Positions 1 to 7,247 of a DNA stretch of 22,570 bases are shown here, piece after piece. Source of the stretch: Bacteroidales bacterium (GTDB lineage: Bacteria > Bacteroidota > Bacteroidia > Bacteroidales > Paludibacteraceae). The notes below the pieces were generated by a model. The model was not told the DNA's origin and made no database searches. It saw only the letters and a program-made list of their open reading frames with translations. Each line of letters begins with the position of its first letter. Positions within the stretch are counted from its first letter, which is position 1. A program made the position numbers and the translations under genes. The stretch covers positions 1-22,570 of the forward strand of contig CAAFXN010000157.1 in NCBI GenBank assembly GCA_900766775.1, written 5' to 3'.

Positions 1-25
1 GGTGGGATAGGTGTTTTTTTTGCAG

Positions 26-92
26 TCGGGGACGCCCCGATAGATCGGGATTCAAGCACCTGCGCACCCGGGCATTGTTCCACTCCATGCCC
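26..92. repeat. Family D palindromic repeat, left-edge copy (D1)
   Basis: TCGGGGACGCCCCGA at 26-40 is a perfect hairpin (6-bp stem, 3-nt loop). GGGCAT at 70-75 pairs with ATGCCC at 87-92. The 15-mer CACCTGCGCACCCGG at 57-71 recurs exactly inside metH at 4350-4364. A shorter relative lies in metH at 3481-3506, and a reverse-oriented one at 20259-20283. Plus frame 1 is open from base 1 to a TAA at 94-96, so this may be the repeat-bearing 3' end of a gene that starts outside the window. In that frame it reads TCAPG, the same peptide as in metH. The partial gene itself is too short to call. Confidence 0.5.
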
Positions 93-129
93 TTAATTTA
101 TAGTAAGTCCTAACAAAAAAAGCCATTTG

Positions 130-161
130 TTTGCGTATTTCGTTTTTTTTTAGTACCTTTG
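130..161 (+). promoter_or_regulatory. Bacteroidetes-type promoter for metF
   Basis: TTTG at 130-133 (-33 box) and TACCTTTG at 154-161 (-7 box, consensus TAnnTTTG) are separated by exactly 20 bp. This matches the known primary-sigma promoter of Bacteroidetes. It lies about 28 bp before the metF ATG, leaving a short leader. No Shine-Dalgarno sequence is visible, as is usual in this phylum. Confidence 0.8.
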
Positions 162-189
162 CGCGATTTTTGTCGATAATAGTATATAT

Positions 190-1146
190 ATGTCCAGTAT
201 ATCCGCCTTACTGAAAGCGCAGACGCAGACGCGGTTCTCGCTGGAAGTGCTGCCGCCGCTGCGGGGCAGCAATTCCGAAAAGATTTTCAACACGATAGAG
301 CACCTGCTGCCCTACCAGCCGCTGTTTGTGTCGGTAACCTCGCACCGTTCGGACTTTATTTATAAGGAGTTGCACCCGGGTGTGTTCACCCGTGTGGAGG
401 AGCGTATGCGCCCCGGGACAGTGGCGATAGCGTATGCCATCAAGCAGAAATACGGGTTGCCCGTGGTGCCGCATATCATCTGCAGCGGCTACTCGCAGAC
501 GGACACGGAGAACGAGTTGATAGACCTCGCGCTGCTGAACATGACCGATATACTGGTGTTGCGCGGGGACAAGGCGAAGCAGGACAACCGCTTTGTGCCG
601 AGCATAGGCGGCTTCACGCATGCGTCGGAACTCTGCGAGCAGGTGAACCGCTTCAACCAAGGCAACCTGCTCTACGGCGACAAACATCAGTTCGGCAGCC
701 CGTTCCACTACGGCGTGGCGGGCTATCCCGAGAAACACGAGGAGGCGATGAACCTGCAGACGGATATGGACGCGCTGAAACGCAAAGTGGACCTCGGCGC
801 GGAGTTTATCCTCACGCAGATGTGCTTCGACTGCGGGCGGTTCCTGGACTTCGTGGAGCGTTGTCGGGCGGCGGGTATAGACGTGCCTATCCTGCCCGGT
901 ATCAAGCCGTTAGGGACGCTGTCGCACCTGACGGTGCTGCCGAGCACGTTCCATGTGGACTTCCCCGACGCGCTGGCGAAACGGCTGCGCGTGTGTCAGA
1001 CCAACGACGACGTGAAGAAAGTGGGTATCGAATGGGCGACCGAGCAGGCGGCGACATACAAAGCGGCAGGGCTGCCGTGCGTGCATTTCTACACGATGAA
1101 CAACAGCCCGTCGGTGGAGCAGATTGTCCTCGCTGCGCTCGGGTAA
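190..1146 (+). CDS. metF: 5,10-methylenetetrahydrofolate reductase
   Basis: Flavoprotein that reduces 5,10-methylene-THF to 5-methyl-THF, the methyl donor used by the methionine synthase encoded next. At 318 aa it is a full-length TIM barrel with the length usual in Bacteroidetes. Visible motifs are FSLEVLPP near residues 17-24, with Glu19 at the place of the catalytic Glu of E. coli MetF, LVLRGD near residue 125 in the FAD-binding region, and ILTQMCFD near residue 210. The ATG at 190 fits the promoter at 130-161 and the family N-terminus. The stop is followed directly by an AT-rich repeat and then metH, so the two are probably co-transcribed. No palindromic repeat is inserted in this gene, in contrast to metH. 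Confidence 0.95.
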   Translation: MSSISALLKAQTQTRFSLEVLPPLRGSNSEKIFNTIEHLLPYQPLFVSVTSHRSDFIYKELHPGVFTRVEERMRPGTVAIAYAIKQKYGLPVVPHIICSGYSQTDTENELIDLALLNMTDILVLRGDKAKQDNRFVPSIGGFTHASELCEQVNRFNQGNLLYGDKHQFGSPFHYGVAGYPEKHEEAMNLQTDMDALKRKVDLGAEFILTQMCFDCGRFLDFVERCRAAGIDVPILPGIKPLGTLSHLTVLPSTFHVDFPDALAKRLRVCQTNDDVKKVGIEWATEQAATYKAAGLPCVHFYTMNNSPSVEQIVLAALG

Positions 1147-1298
1147 TTATGAATTATGAATTATGAGTGCCCATGCTCTGAAACTCAATCCCAACGCTCT
1201 CTTAATTCATAATTCAATTCCGATACGCTCATAATTCTTAATTCATAATTCAATTCCGATGCGCTCATAATTCTTAATTCATAATTCATAATTAATTA
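1147..1298. repeat. AT-rich spacer repeat, family E copy 1, with a 36-bp tandem
   Basis: The whole metF-metH spacer is repeat. It opens with AATTATG units and contains GAGTGCCCATGCTCTGAA, then inverted CATAATT units. Two 36-bp tandem units at 1208-1243 and 1244-1279 differ at one base (CCGATACGC versus CCGATGCGC). A second copy of the opening part lies at 13634-13726 between the transporter and gldF. The AATTATG/CATAATT arms could fold together. No promoter is seen, so metH probably depends on metF transcription. Confidence 0.8.
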
Positions 1299-1302
1299 TA
1301 CC

Positions 1303-4300
1303 ATGTGTTTGCGAGAGGCATTAGGAAATAGGATATTGTTGCTGGACGGGGCGATGGGGTCTATGCTGTCGGGCAAGGGACTGAGCGACCTGCTCAACCT
1401 GCGTGAGCCGGAGACCATCCGCGGCATTCACCGCGCTTATCTGGAAGCGGGGGCGGACATCATCACGACCAACACGTTCAGCAGTCAGCGTATCTCCCTG
1501 TCGGGGGAGGAACTGCCGAGCGAATACCTCGAAGGCGGTATGGCGGCATTGGTGGAGCGGCTCAACCGCGCGGGCGTGCGGCTGGCGCGTGAGGAAGCCG
1601 ACCGCATGACGGCACTCACGCCGGAGCAGCCGCGGTTCGTGATAGGCGATGTGGGACCGACCACGAAGTTGCTCTCGATGAGCGAGTCGGTGGACGACCC
1701 TGCGGCGCGTGCGCTCACGTTCGATGAGATGGAGCAGGCGTACTATGAGCAGATGTGCGTGCTGGCGGAGGAAGGGGTGGATGCCATCCTCTTGGAGACC
1801 ATCGTGGATACCCTCTCGGCGAAGGCGGGGATACATGCGTTTATGCGGGTGAAAGAGACAAGACTCTCAGGACCCCCTCCGACTCCCCCTACAAGAGCAC
1901 CCCAAAAATCAGAGATTTTTCGGGGACCCCGCAAGGGGGAGTGTATAAAATCACCTTCGACTATAGAAACTAATCTTTCTCCCTCCCTTTGTAGGGAGGG
2001 TCGGGGTGGGTCTTTTCCCGAACTTATGCTCTCGCTGACGGTATCGGGTAACTCGGGGCGGTTGCTCTCGGGGCAGACGGTGGAGGCGTTTGTGAACTCG
2101 GTAGCGTTCGCTAAACCGCTCTCCATCGGTATCAACTGCAGTTTCGGCGCGGCGGGGCTGGCGCCGTATCTGCGACGGCTGGCGGAGTGCGCTCCTTGCT
2201 ATGTCTCCTGCCATCCGAATGCGGGATTGCCTAATCAGTTTGGCGAGTATGATGACACGCCGCAGACGATGGTTTGGCAGGTGCGGAAATTCGTGGAAGC
2301 AGGTTGGGTGAACATCATCGGCGGCTGCTGTGGCACGACGCCTGCGCATATCGCGGCGATGAGAAAAGTAGTCATAGGACCCCCTCCAACTCCCCCTACA
2401 AGAGCACCCCAAAAATCAAAGATTTTTCGGGGACCCCGCAAGGGGGAGTGTATAAAATCACCTTCGACTATAGAAACTAATCTCTCTCCCTCCCTTTGTA
2501 GGGAGGGCAGGGGTGGGTCCTCCTATTCCGGCTTGGAGGTGCTATCCGTCTCTGCGGAGACCTTTATCAATGTGGGGGAGCGGTGTAATGTGGCGGGGTC
2601 GCGCAAGTTCCTGCGGCTGATTTCCGAGGGGCAGTACGAAGAAGCGTTGCTGATTGCGCGCAAGCAAGTGGACGATGGCGCGATGGTGCTGGACATCAAC
2701 ATGGACGACGGCTTGCTGAATGCTCCCAAAGAAATGCGGCATTTCCTAAACCTATTGGCGTCCGACCCCGAGGTGGCACGCGTGCCGATAATGGTGGACT
2801 CGTCTGATTTCCAAGTGATTACAGAGGGACTGAAATGCCTGCAAGGCAAAGGTATCGTCAACTCGCTCTCGCTCAAGCAGGGCGAGGCGGTGTTCTTGCA
2901 GCAGGCGCGGGAGGTCTATCGTTTGGGCGCAGCGGTCATCGTGATGTGCTTTGATGAGGACGGGCAAGCCACCGACTACGACCATCGTATCCGTATCTGC
3001 CAACGCGCCTTCCGCCTGCTGACCGAGCAGGTGGGGTTTGCACCCGAGGACATCATCTTCGACCCAAATATCCTTGCCGTGGGGACGGGTATCGCCGAGC
3101 ACGCGAACTACGCGCTGGACTTCCTTCGGGCGACCGAATGGATACACAAGAACCTGCCTGCCTGCCGAATCTCCGGCGGCGTGAGCAACCTGTCGTTTGC
3201 CTTCCGCGGCAATAACTATCTACGCGAAGCCATCCATGCCGTTTTCCTCTACCACGCTATCCAACGCGGCATGAACATGGCGATAATGAATCCCGCGACG
3301 GCGGTGCAGTACGCCGATATCCCCTCCGACCTGCGCGAAGCCATCGAGGACTTGCTTTTCAACCGCTGCGAAGACGCTACGGAGCGACTGATAGCGTGCG
3401 CGGCGAAGGTGCAGCAAAGCGGGCAGGCAGCAGGACAAACTATCTCCTTGGTGCGGCCTGGAGACCGCACCTCCTTTTTAGCCCCGACGGGTCAGGGCGC
3501 ACCCGGTCAGACAGAAGACAGCGCAGCGGTGCTTATCTCCGCCTTGCAGAAAGGCGATGCCGCGCCGCTGCAGGCAGCCATCGAGGACATGCTCGGCAGC
3601 GGCAAGACGGCGGTGGAGATTATCTCCGGGCCGCTCATGGAGGGCATGAACCGCGTGGGGGAACTGTTCGGCGAAGGCAAGATGTTTTTGCCGCAGGTGG
3701 TCAAGACCGCTCGCACGATGAAGCAGGCGGTGGATATCCTCACCCCCTATCTGAACCAATCGGAAGACGCTTCTGCAATCACCTACCGAGGCAAGATTCT
3801 GCTCGCCACGGTGAAAGGCGATGTGCATGACATCGGCAAGAACATCGTGCATATCATACTGACCTGCAATGGTTTCGAGGTGATAGACCTCGGGGTGATG
3901 GTGCCTGCGGAGCAGATTATCGAGACGGCTGTTCGCGAGCAAGTGGACATTGTCTGCCTGAGCGGACTGATAACGCCATCGCTGAATGAGATGTGCCGCG
4001 TGGCGGAAGCGATGGAGAGAGAGGGCATGCGCTTGCCGCTGTTCGTGGGCGGCGCCACGACCTCGTTGGTGCACACCGCGGTGCGTATCGCGCCGCTCTA
4101 CCGAGGAGGCGTCTTCCACATGCTGGACGCGTCGCAAGACCCCGTGGTGGCACATGCGTTGCTTGACCCCAACCGCCGCGAGGAGACGCTTGCCGCAAAC
4201 GCCCGACAGCAGCAAGAAGTGCGCGAACGCTTTGCAGGAAAGCAAGCAAATGAACATAGGCAGAAGCAGGCGATAGCAGGCGAGGATGCCTGTGCACTCG

Positions 4301-5055
4301 GTATAGCCCCGCCCCCTGCCCCCCTCCCCGCAAGCGGGGCGGGGGAGTTCACCTGCGCACCCGGACGAGTCGGTCAGACTCAAGACCTCCTCATCCGCGA
4401 CTTGATTCCCCATATCGACTGGCTCTATTTCTACTGGGCGTGGCGCGTGAAAGAGGACTCGGAGGAGGGAAGAAACCTCCTGCGCGACGCCATGGCATGG
4501 TTGCGCAAAGAGAGCGATAACCCGCACTACGCCCTGCGAACCACCTGCACATTCTTCCCTGCACAAGGCACCCCCGAGGGCATACGGATGGCTGATGGCA
4601 CACTCCTCATCGGCTCGGAGAAGATGGCGCAGTTTGTGATGCCGGCAAAGGAGGTGCGGTCTCCAGGCCGCACCACAGAAACGAAAGTCAACAACGACCA
4701 AATAGGTATCTTCGCCGCCACGATAAGCGAACAGATGGTGCAGGACATAGAGCAACTGAAAGCCACGCACGACGATGATTATCAGGCACTTCTGCTGCAG
4801 ACCATCGGCGACCGCCTTGCAGACGCGGCAAGCACCTACATGCTTCAGCAAGCAGAGAAAGAGCACGGCAAGAAAGGTATCATGCCCGCCGTGGGCTATC
4901 CCTCGCTGCCGGAGCAGCAACTCATCTTCCAACTGGCGGAGTATATTGATTTCCAGGCTTTGGGTATCAGGCTCACGGAGAACGGCGCGATGTATCCTCA
5001 GTCGTCTGTGGCAGGCCTCTGTATCCTCAATCCAGATGCCCGATATATCCCCTAA
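1303..5055 (+). CDS. metH: Cobalamin-dependent methionine synthase carrying in-frame repeat insertions
   Basis: Transfers the methyl group of 5-methyl-THF to homocysteine through cobalamin. Domains in order: homocysteine barrel (zinc Cys279, Cys342, Cys343), pterin domain (from about residue 416), cobalamin cap and Rossmann domains (DVHDIGKN, lower axial ligand His842), and a shortened activation domain (from about residue 1030). Length is 1250 aa against 1227 in E. coli, but about 155 residues come from five segments encoded by repeat DNA: 190-237, 359-406, 716-737, 1001-1028 and 1117-1126. All lie at domain junctions or loops, and the frame stays open throughout. In the activation domain, E. 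coli Asp946 aligns to Gln1110 and Arg1134 to Met1194. The protein stops at ARYIP, roughly 35 residues before the usual end. Catalytic modules look intact; reactivation by AdoMet is doubtful. Confidence 0.95.
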   Translation: MCLREALGNRILLLDGAMGSMLSGKGLSDLLNLREPETIRGIHRAYLEAGADIITTNTFSSQRISLSGEELPSEYLEGGMAALVERLNRAGVRLAREEADRMTALTPEQPRFVIGDVGPTTKLLSMSESVDDPAARALTFDEMEQAYYEQMCVLAEEGVDAILLETIVDTLSAKAGIHAFMRVKETRLSGPPPTPPTRAPQKSEIFRGPRKGECIKSPSTIETNLSPSLCREGRGGSFPELMLSLTVSGNSGRLLSGQTVEAFVNSVAFAKPLSIGINCSFGAAGLAPYLRRLAECAPCYVSCHPNAGLPNQFGEYDDTPQTMVWQVRKFVEAGWVNIIGGCCGTTPAHIAAMRKVVIGPPPTPPTRAPQKSKIFRGPRKGECIKSPSTIETNLSPSLCREGRGGSSYSGLEVLSVSAETFINVGERCNVAGSRKFLRLISEGQYEEALLIARKQVDDGAMVLDINMDDGLLNAPKEMRHFLNLLASDPEVARVPIMVDSSDFQVITEGLKCLQGKGIVNSLSLKQGEAVFLQQAREVYRLGAAVIVMCFDEDGQATDYDHRIRICQRAFRLLTEQVGFAPEDIIFDPNILAVGTGIAEHANYALDFLRATEWIHKNLPACRISGGVSNLSFAFRGNNYLREAIHAVFLYHAIQRGMNMAIMNPATAVQYADIPSDLREAIEDLLFNRCEDATERLIACAAKVQQSGQAAGQTISLVRPGDRTSFLAPTGQGAPGQTEDSAAVLISALQKGDAAPLQAAIEDMLGSGKTAVEIISGPLMEGMNRVGELFGEGKMFLPQVVKTARTMKQAVDILTPYLNQSEDASAITYRGKILLATVKGDVHDIGKNIVHIILTCNGFEVIDLGVMVPAEQIIETAVREQVDIVCLSGLITPSLNEMCRVAEAMEREGMRLPLFVGGATTSLVHTAVRIAPLYRGGVFHMLDASQDPVVAHALLDPNRREETLAANARQQQEVRERFAGKQANEHRQKQAIAGEDACALGIAPPPAPLPASGAGEFTCAPGRVGQTQDLLIRDLIPHIDWLYFYWAWRVKEDSEEGRNLLRDAMAWLRKESDNPHYALRTTCTFFPAQGTPEGIRMADGTLLIGSEKMAQFVMPAKEVRSPGRTTETKVNNDQIGIFAATISEQMVQDIEQLKATHDDDYQALLLQTIGDRLADAASTYMLQQAEKEHGKKGIMPAVGYPSLPEQQLIFQLAEYIDFQALGIRLTENGAMYPQSSVAGLCILNPDARYIP
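1870..2013 (+). repeat. Family A palindromic element, copy A1, translated inside metH
   Basis: This 144-bp element, exactly 48 codons, is read in frame as MetH residues 190-237 (begins GPPPTPPTRAPQKS, ends CREGRGGS). Its ends form an imperfect terminal inverted repeat of about 28 bp (GGACCCCCTCC... and ...GGGGTGGGTCT). Internal hairpins are CCCCAAAAATC/GATTTTTCGGGG and CCCTCCC-TTTGTA-GGGAGGG. It sits in a loop of the homocysteine barrel, between residues ending ETRL and a strand starting FPELMLSLT that matches the family again. It is about 96% identical to A2. Confidence 0.92.
2377..2520 (+). repeat. Family A palindromic element, copy A2, translated inside metH
   Basis: Second 144-bp, 48-codon copy in the same orientation and frame as A1, encoding MetH residues 359-406. 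It differs from A1 at about six bases (for example CCAACT versus CCGACT near the left end, and GGGCAGGGG versus GGGTCGGGG near the right end). It falls exactly in the linker after the zinc-site GGCCGTTP segment and before SGLEVLSVSAETFINVGERC, the start of the pterin domain. The ends are GGACCC and GGGTCC. Confidence 0.92.
3448..3512 (+). repeat. Family B hairpin plus family D segment, translated inside metH (B1)
   Basis: GGTGCGG at 3450-3456 and CCGCACC at 3465-3471 form a 7-bp stem around CCTGGAGA. The 22-bp core recurs exactly at 20353-20374 and, inverted, at 4653-4674. Directly after it comes a D-type stretch (GCCCCGACGGG... GCGCACCCGG, 3481-3506). Together they encode about residues 716-737, LVRPGDRTSF followed by LAPTGQGAPGQT. 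They sit in the linker between the pterin domain and the cobalamin cap domain. The spacer copy at 20353 would encode the same LVRPGDRTSF peptide. Confidence 0.85.
4303..4386 (+). repeat. Family C hairpin plus family D segment, translated inside metH (C1)
   Basis: A C-rich arm (4308-4331) faces a G-rich arm (4333-4347), with CCCCGC-AA-GCGGGG at the tip. It is followed by CACCTGCGCACCCGG (4350-4364), identical to the left-edge D copy, and by CGGTCAGAC, shared with the B1 region. The stretch encodes MetH residues 1001-1028 (IAPPPAPLPASGAGEF, then TCAPGRVGQTQD). It lies precisely at the junction between the cobalamin domain and the activation domain. A similar C/G-rich hairpin is at 20404-20450. 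Confidence 0.78.
4650..4677 (-). repeat. Family B hairpin in reverse orientation, translated inside metH (B2)
   Basis: GGTGCGG at 4653-4659, TCTCCAGG, then CCGCACC at 4668-4674: the exact reverse complement of the B1 and B3 cores. It is read through as KEVRSPGRTTE (about residues 1116-1126), between FVMPA and DQIGIFAA. In relatives that place is a short loop of the activation domain. The same hairpin is therefore tolerated in either orientation because both strands are stop-free in the frames used. Confidence 0.85.
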
Positions 5056-5302
5056 CGGGACTCGCCACATCGGGAAAAATCGTTATGATAGCGCCTAATC
5101 TCTTCCCCGCGCTGTCTCATCAGGTCTTTCCTCTACATTCACCGAAACCGCAAGCCGACAATCTTGGGTGATTCTTGGGTGATTCTTGGGTGATTGTTGG
5201 GTGATTGTAGGGACTCGATAGGAGGATACAACTACCATTGCAAGGTGAGTCCGCAGCGTTACCGCACCCTATCTCCGTTTTTTCATTATTTTCACTGCAA
5301 AA
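5056..5302. other. Spacer after metH, with no gene seen
   Basis: No convincing gene or strong terminator follows metH. In the +1 frame just after the metH stop the bases would read HIGKNRYDSA, slightly reminiscent of the missing MetH C-terminus. An 11-bp tandem array occupies 5162-5214, and GGACTC/GAGTCC inverted repeats flank 5212-5252. Confidence 0.5.
5162..5214. repeat. 11-bp tandem array (about 4.8 units)
   Basis: Three exact units of TCTTGGGTGAT (5162-5172, 5173-5183, 5184-5194) are followed by TGTTGGGTGAT (5195-5205) and a decayed TGTAGGGAC. The 11-bp period is close to one helical turn, so any bound protein would see all units on one face. It lies about 90 bp upstream of the peptidase promoter. 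Confidence 0.9.
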
Positions 5303-5334
5303 TTTGCATATCCCGAAAAAAATGAGTATCTTTG
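5303..5334 (+). promoter_or_regulatory. Bacteroidetes-type promoter for the C1 peptidase
   Basis: TTTG at 5303-5306 and TATCTTTG at 5327-5334 with a 20-bp spacer. The -7 box continues as CGGCGAAATTT, almost the same text as downstream of the tdh promoter. The leader to the ATG at 5394 is about 55 nt. Confidence 0.82.
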
Positions 5335-5393
5335 CGGCGAAATTTGCATACTGAGGCGGACTGCGCTTCTTACTAACTAAACAAACTAACACT

Positions 5394-6620
5394 ATGCAGA
5401 AAAAGACCCTTTTTACCATTCTTTGCGCTTGTGCGCTTACGCTGCCGTTGCACGCACAACAAGACAGCGCCGTTGTTGCCTCGGACTCCGTGCCGGAAGG
5501 CTTTGTGTTCACCACCGTGGACAGCATTGGCATTACGCCCGTGAAGAACCAACACCGCAGCAGTACGTGCTGGAGTTTCTCGACCATCGGCTTCCTCGAG
5601 AGCGAGTTGCTGCGTATGGGCAAAGGCGAGTACGACCTGAGCGAGATGTTCGTGGTGCACCACACGATGATGGACCGCGCTGAGTACGTGGTGCGCATGT
5701 ACGGCTCCACGGAGTTTGCCCCGGGCGGGTCGGCATACGATGTGATTTACTGCTTGAAGAACTACGGACTGGTGCCGCAAGAGGCGATGCCGGGCATACA
5801 ATACGGTGCTACGGCGGGCGACACGCTGCCCGTGCACAACGAGTTGGACGCGCTGGCGGAAGGCTATGTGCGTGCGCTCACCAACGGGCGGCTGAAGAAA
5901 CTGACGCCCGTGTGGAAGAAAGGACTGCAAGCCATCTACGACACCTATCTGGGCGAGTGCCCCGAGACATTTACCTACCAGGGCAAGGAATACACGCCGC
6001 AGAGTTTTGCCGCGTCGCTCGGGCTGAATGCCGATGATTATGTGAGCATTACCTCTTACACCCACCATCCTTTCTACACGCAGTTTGCCCTCGAGGTGCC
6101 CGACAACTGGCGCATGGACCAGATGTACAACGTGCCGTTGGAGGACATGATGCGTATCATCGACCACGCGCTGGCGCATGGCTACACGCTGGCTTGGGGT
6201 GCGGACGTGTCGGAGGTGGGCTTCACCCGCAAAGGTATCGGCGTGATGCCCGATGCCGATAAGGGAGCCGACCTCACGGGCTCGGATATGGCGCACTGGC
6301 TCGGGCTGTCGGAGGCAGACAAGCGCGAGGAGTTGACCAAGAAACCGCTGCCGGAGATGACCATCACGCAGGAGATGCGGCAACAGGCGTTCGACAGTTG
6401 GGAGACCACCGACGACCATGGCATGCAGATTTTCGGCGTGGCGAAAGACCAGAACGGCAAGCGCTACTACATGGTGAAGAACTCGTGGGGCACGCAGAAG
6501 AGCGACTACAAAGGTATCTGGTACGTCTCGGAGGCGTTTATGCAATACAAGACCAACGATGTCCTTCTCCACAAAGATGCCCTGCCGAAGGATATACGGA
6601 AGAAACTGGGGATAAAATAG
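5394..6620 (+). CDS. Secreted C1B (bleomycin hydrolase/aminopeptidase C-like) cysteine peptidase
   Basis: Papain-fold peptidase of the C1B group, which trims amino-terminal residues from peptides. The N-terminus is a signal peptide with probable cleavage after HA at residue 21, so the enzyme should act in the periplasm or outside, unlike cytosolic bleomycin hydrolase. The catalytic set is visible: Gln53 (oxyanion hole), Cys59 in SSTCWSFST, His342 in TDDHGMQIFG and Asn363 in MVKNSWG. Length 408 aa is usual for the Bacteroidetes members. It has its own promoter at 5303-5334. A family A repeat starts on the last base of its TAG stop and could act as the transcript's 3' stem-loop. The substrate is not visible from sequence. 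Confidence 0.9.
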   Translation: MQKKTLFTILCACALTLPLHAQQDSAVVASDSVPEGFVFTTVDSIGITPVKNQHRSSTCWSFSTIGFLESELLRMGKGEYDLSEMFVVHHTMMDRAEYVVRMYGSTEFAPGGSAYDVIYCLKNYGLVPQEAMPGIQYGATAGDTLPVHNELDALAEGYVRALTNGRLKKLTPVWKKGLQAIYDTYLGECPETFTYQGKEYTPQSFAASLGLNADDYVSITSYTHHPFYTQFALEVPDNWRMDQMYNVPLEDMMRIIDHALAHGYTLAWGADVSEVGFTRKGIGVMPDADKGADLTGSDMAHWLGLSEADKREELTKKPLPEMTITQEMRQQAFDSWETTDDHGMQIFGVAKDQNGKRYYMVKNSWGTQKSDYKGIWYVSEAFMQYKTNDVLLHKDALPKDIRKKLGIK

Positions 6621-6770
6621 GACCCACCCCTGCCCTCCCTACAAAGGGAGGGAGATAAATAATTACTATCGTACAACTAAAACTAATCCCTCATACCCTC
6701 CCCCTTTGTAGGGGTCCCCGAAAAATCGTTGATTTTTGGGGTGTTCTCGTAGGGGGAGACGGAGGGGGTC
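6620..6770 (-). repeat. Family A palindromic element in a spacer, reverse orientation (A3)
   Basis: On the minus strand this 151-bp copy begins GACCCCCTCCG, carries the CCCCAAAAATC/GATTTTTCGGGG hairpin and ends in the CCCTCCCTTTGTAGGGAGGG stem and GGGTGGGTCC. These outer parts match A1 and A2, but the middle (about 6655-6700) differs and contains stops in the frame used in metH. Its GGACCC end overlaps the TAG stop of the peptidase gene by one base. It fills the spacer to ridA. Confidence 0.9.
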
Positions 6771-6784
6771 AAATCAGTTATATT

Positions 6785-7156
6785 ATGATTATCAACACTC
6801 CCAACGCGCCGGCAGCAATAGGCGCATACAGCCAAGCAGTAGTGGCTAACGGCATGCTCTTTGCGAGCGGACAACTCGGTATTGACCCCAAGACAGGCGA
6901 CTTTGCAGGCACGGACTTCCGCAGTCAAGCAGAGCAGTCGGTGAAGAACGTAGCCGCTATCTTGGAGGCGGCAGGCACGGACGCAGCCCATGTAGTGAAG
7001 ACAACCGTCTTCCTCACCGACATGGCGAACTTCGCCACGCTGAACGAGGTGTACTCCACCCTCTTCAAAGCCCCCTTCCCCGCCCGCTCTGCCGTAGCCG
7101 TCGCCCAACTCCCCAAAGGAGGATTGGTGGAGATAGAAATAATCGCGGTATTGTAG
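6785..7156 (+). CDS. ridA: RidA family enamine/imine deaminase
   Basis: Hydrolyses reactive 2-aminoacrylate and related enamines released by PLP enzymes such as threonine/serine dehydratases, giving ketoacids and ammonia. Acts in the cytosol as a trimer. At 123 aa it is complete: NAPAAIGAYSQAV at the N-terminus, Arg101 in PARSAVAVAQLPKGG (the carboxylate-binding Arg of the family) and the C-terminal VEIEIIAVL with Glu117. The ATG at 6785 comes 14 bp after the A3 repeat; no promoter of its own is seen. A role next to the methionine and threonine genes of this window is plausible but inferred. Confidence 0.95.
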   Translation: MIINTPNAPAAIGAYSQAVVANGMLFASGQLGIDPKTGDFAGTDFRSQAEQSVKNVAAILEAAGTDAAHVVKTTVFLTDMANFATLNEVYSTLFKAPFPARSAVAVAQLPKGGLVEIEIIAVL

Positions 7157-7247
7157 GACTACTTTTGAGCAACCTAACTTCTATAGTTTGCTGTGTAAAT
7201 ATTTATGTAACCTGAATAATAACTACCATCAAACCAATATAGTGCAT

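Noticed and set aside
26..100. tRNA-like fold at the left edge
   Set aside because: The hairpins do not give a cloverleaf with anticodon and T-arm in the right spacing; the text matches family D repeats.
1870..2520. Intein, intron or programmed bypass in metH
   Set aside because: The inserts are only 48 codons, lack splice motifs or endonuclease, keep the frame open and match spacer repeats.
5162..5214. CRISPR array
   Set aside because: Units are 11 bp in direct tandem without spacers, and no cas genes are present.
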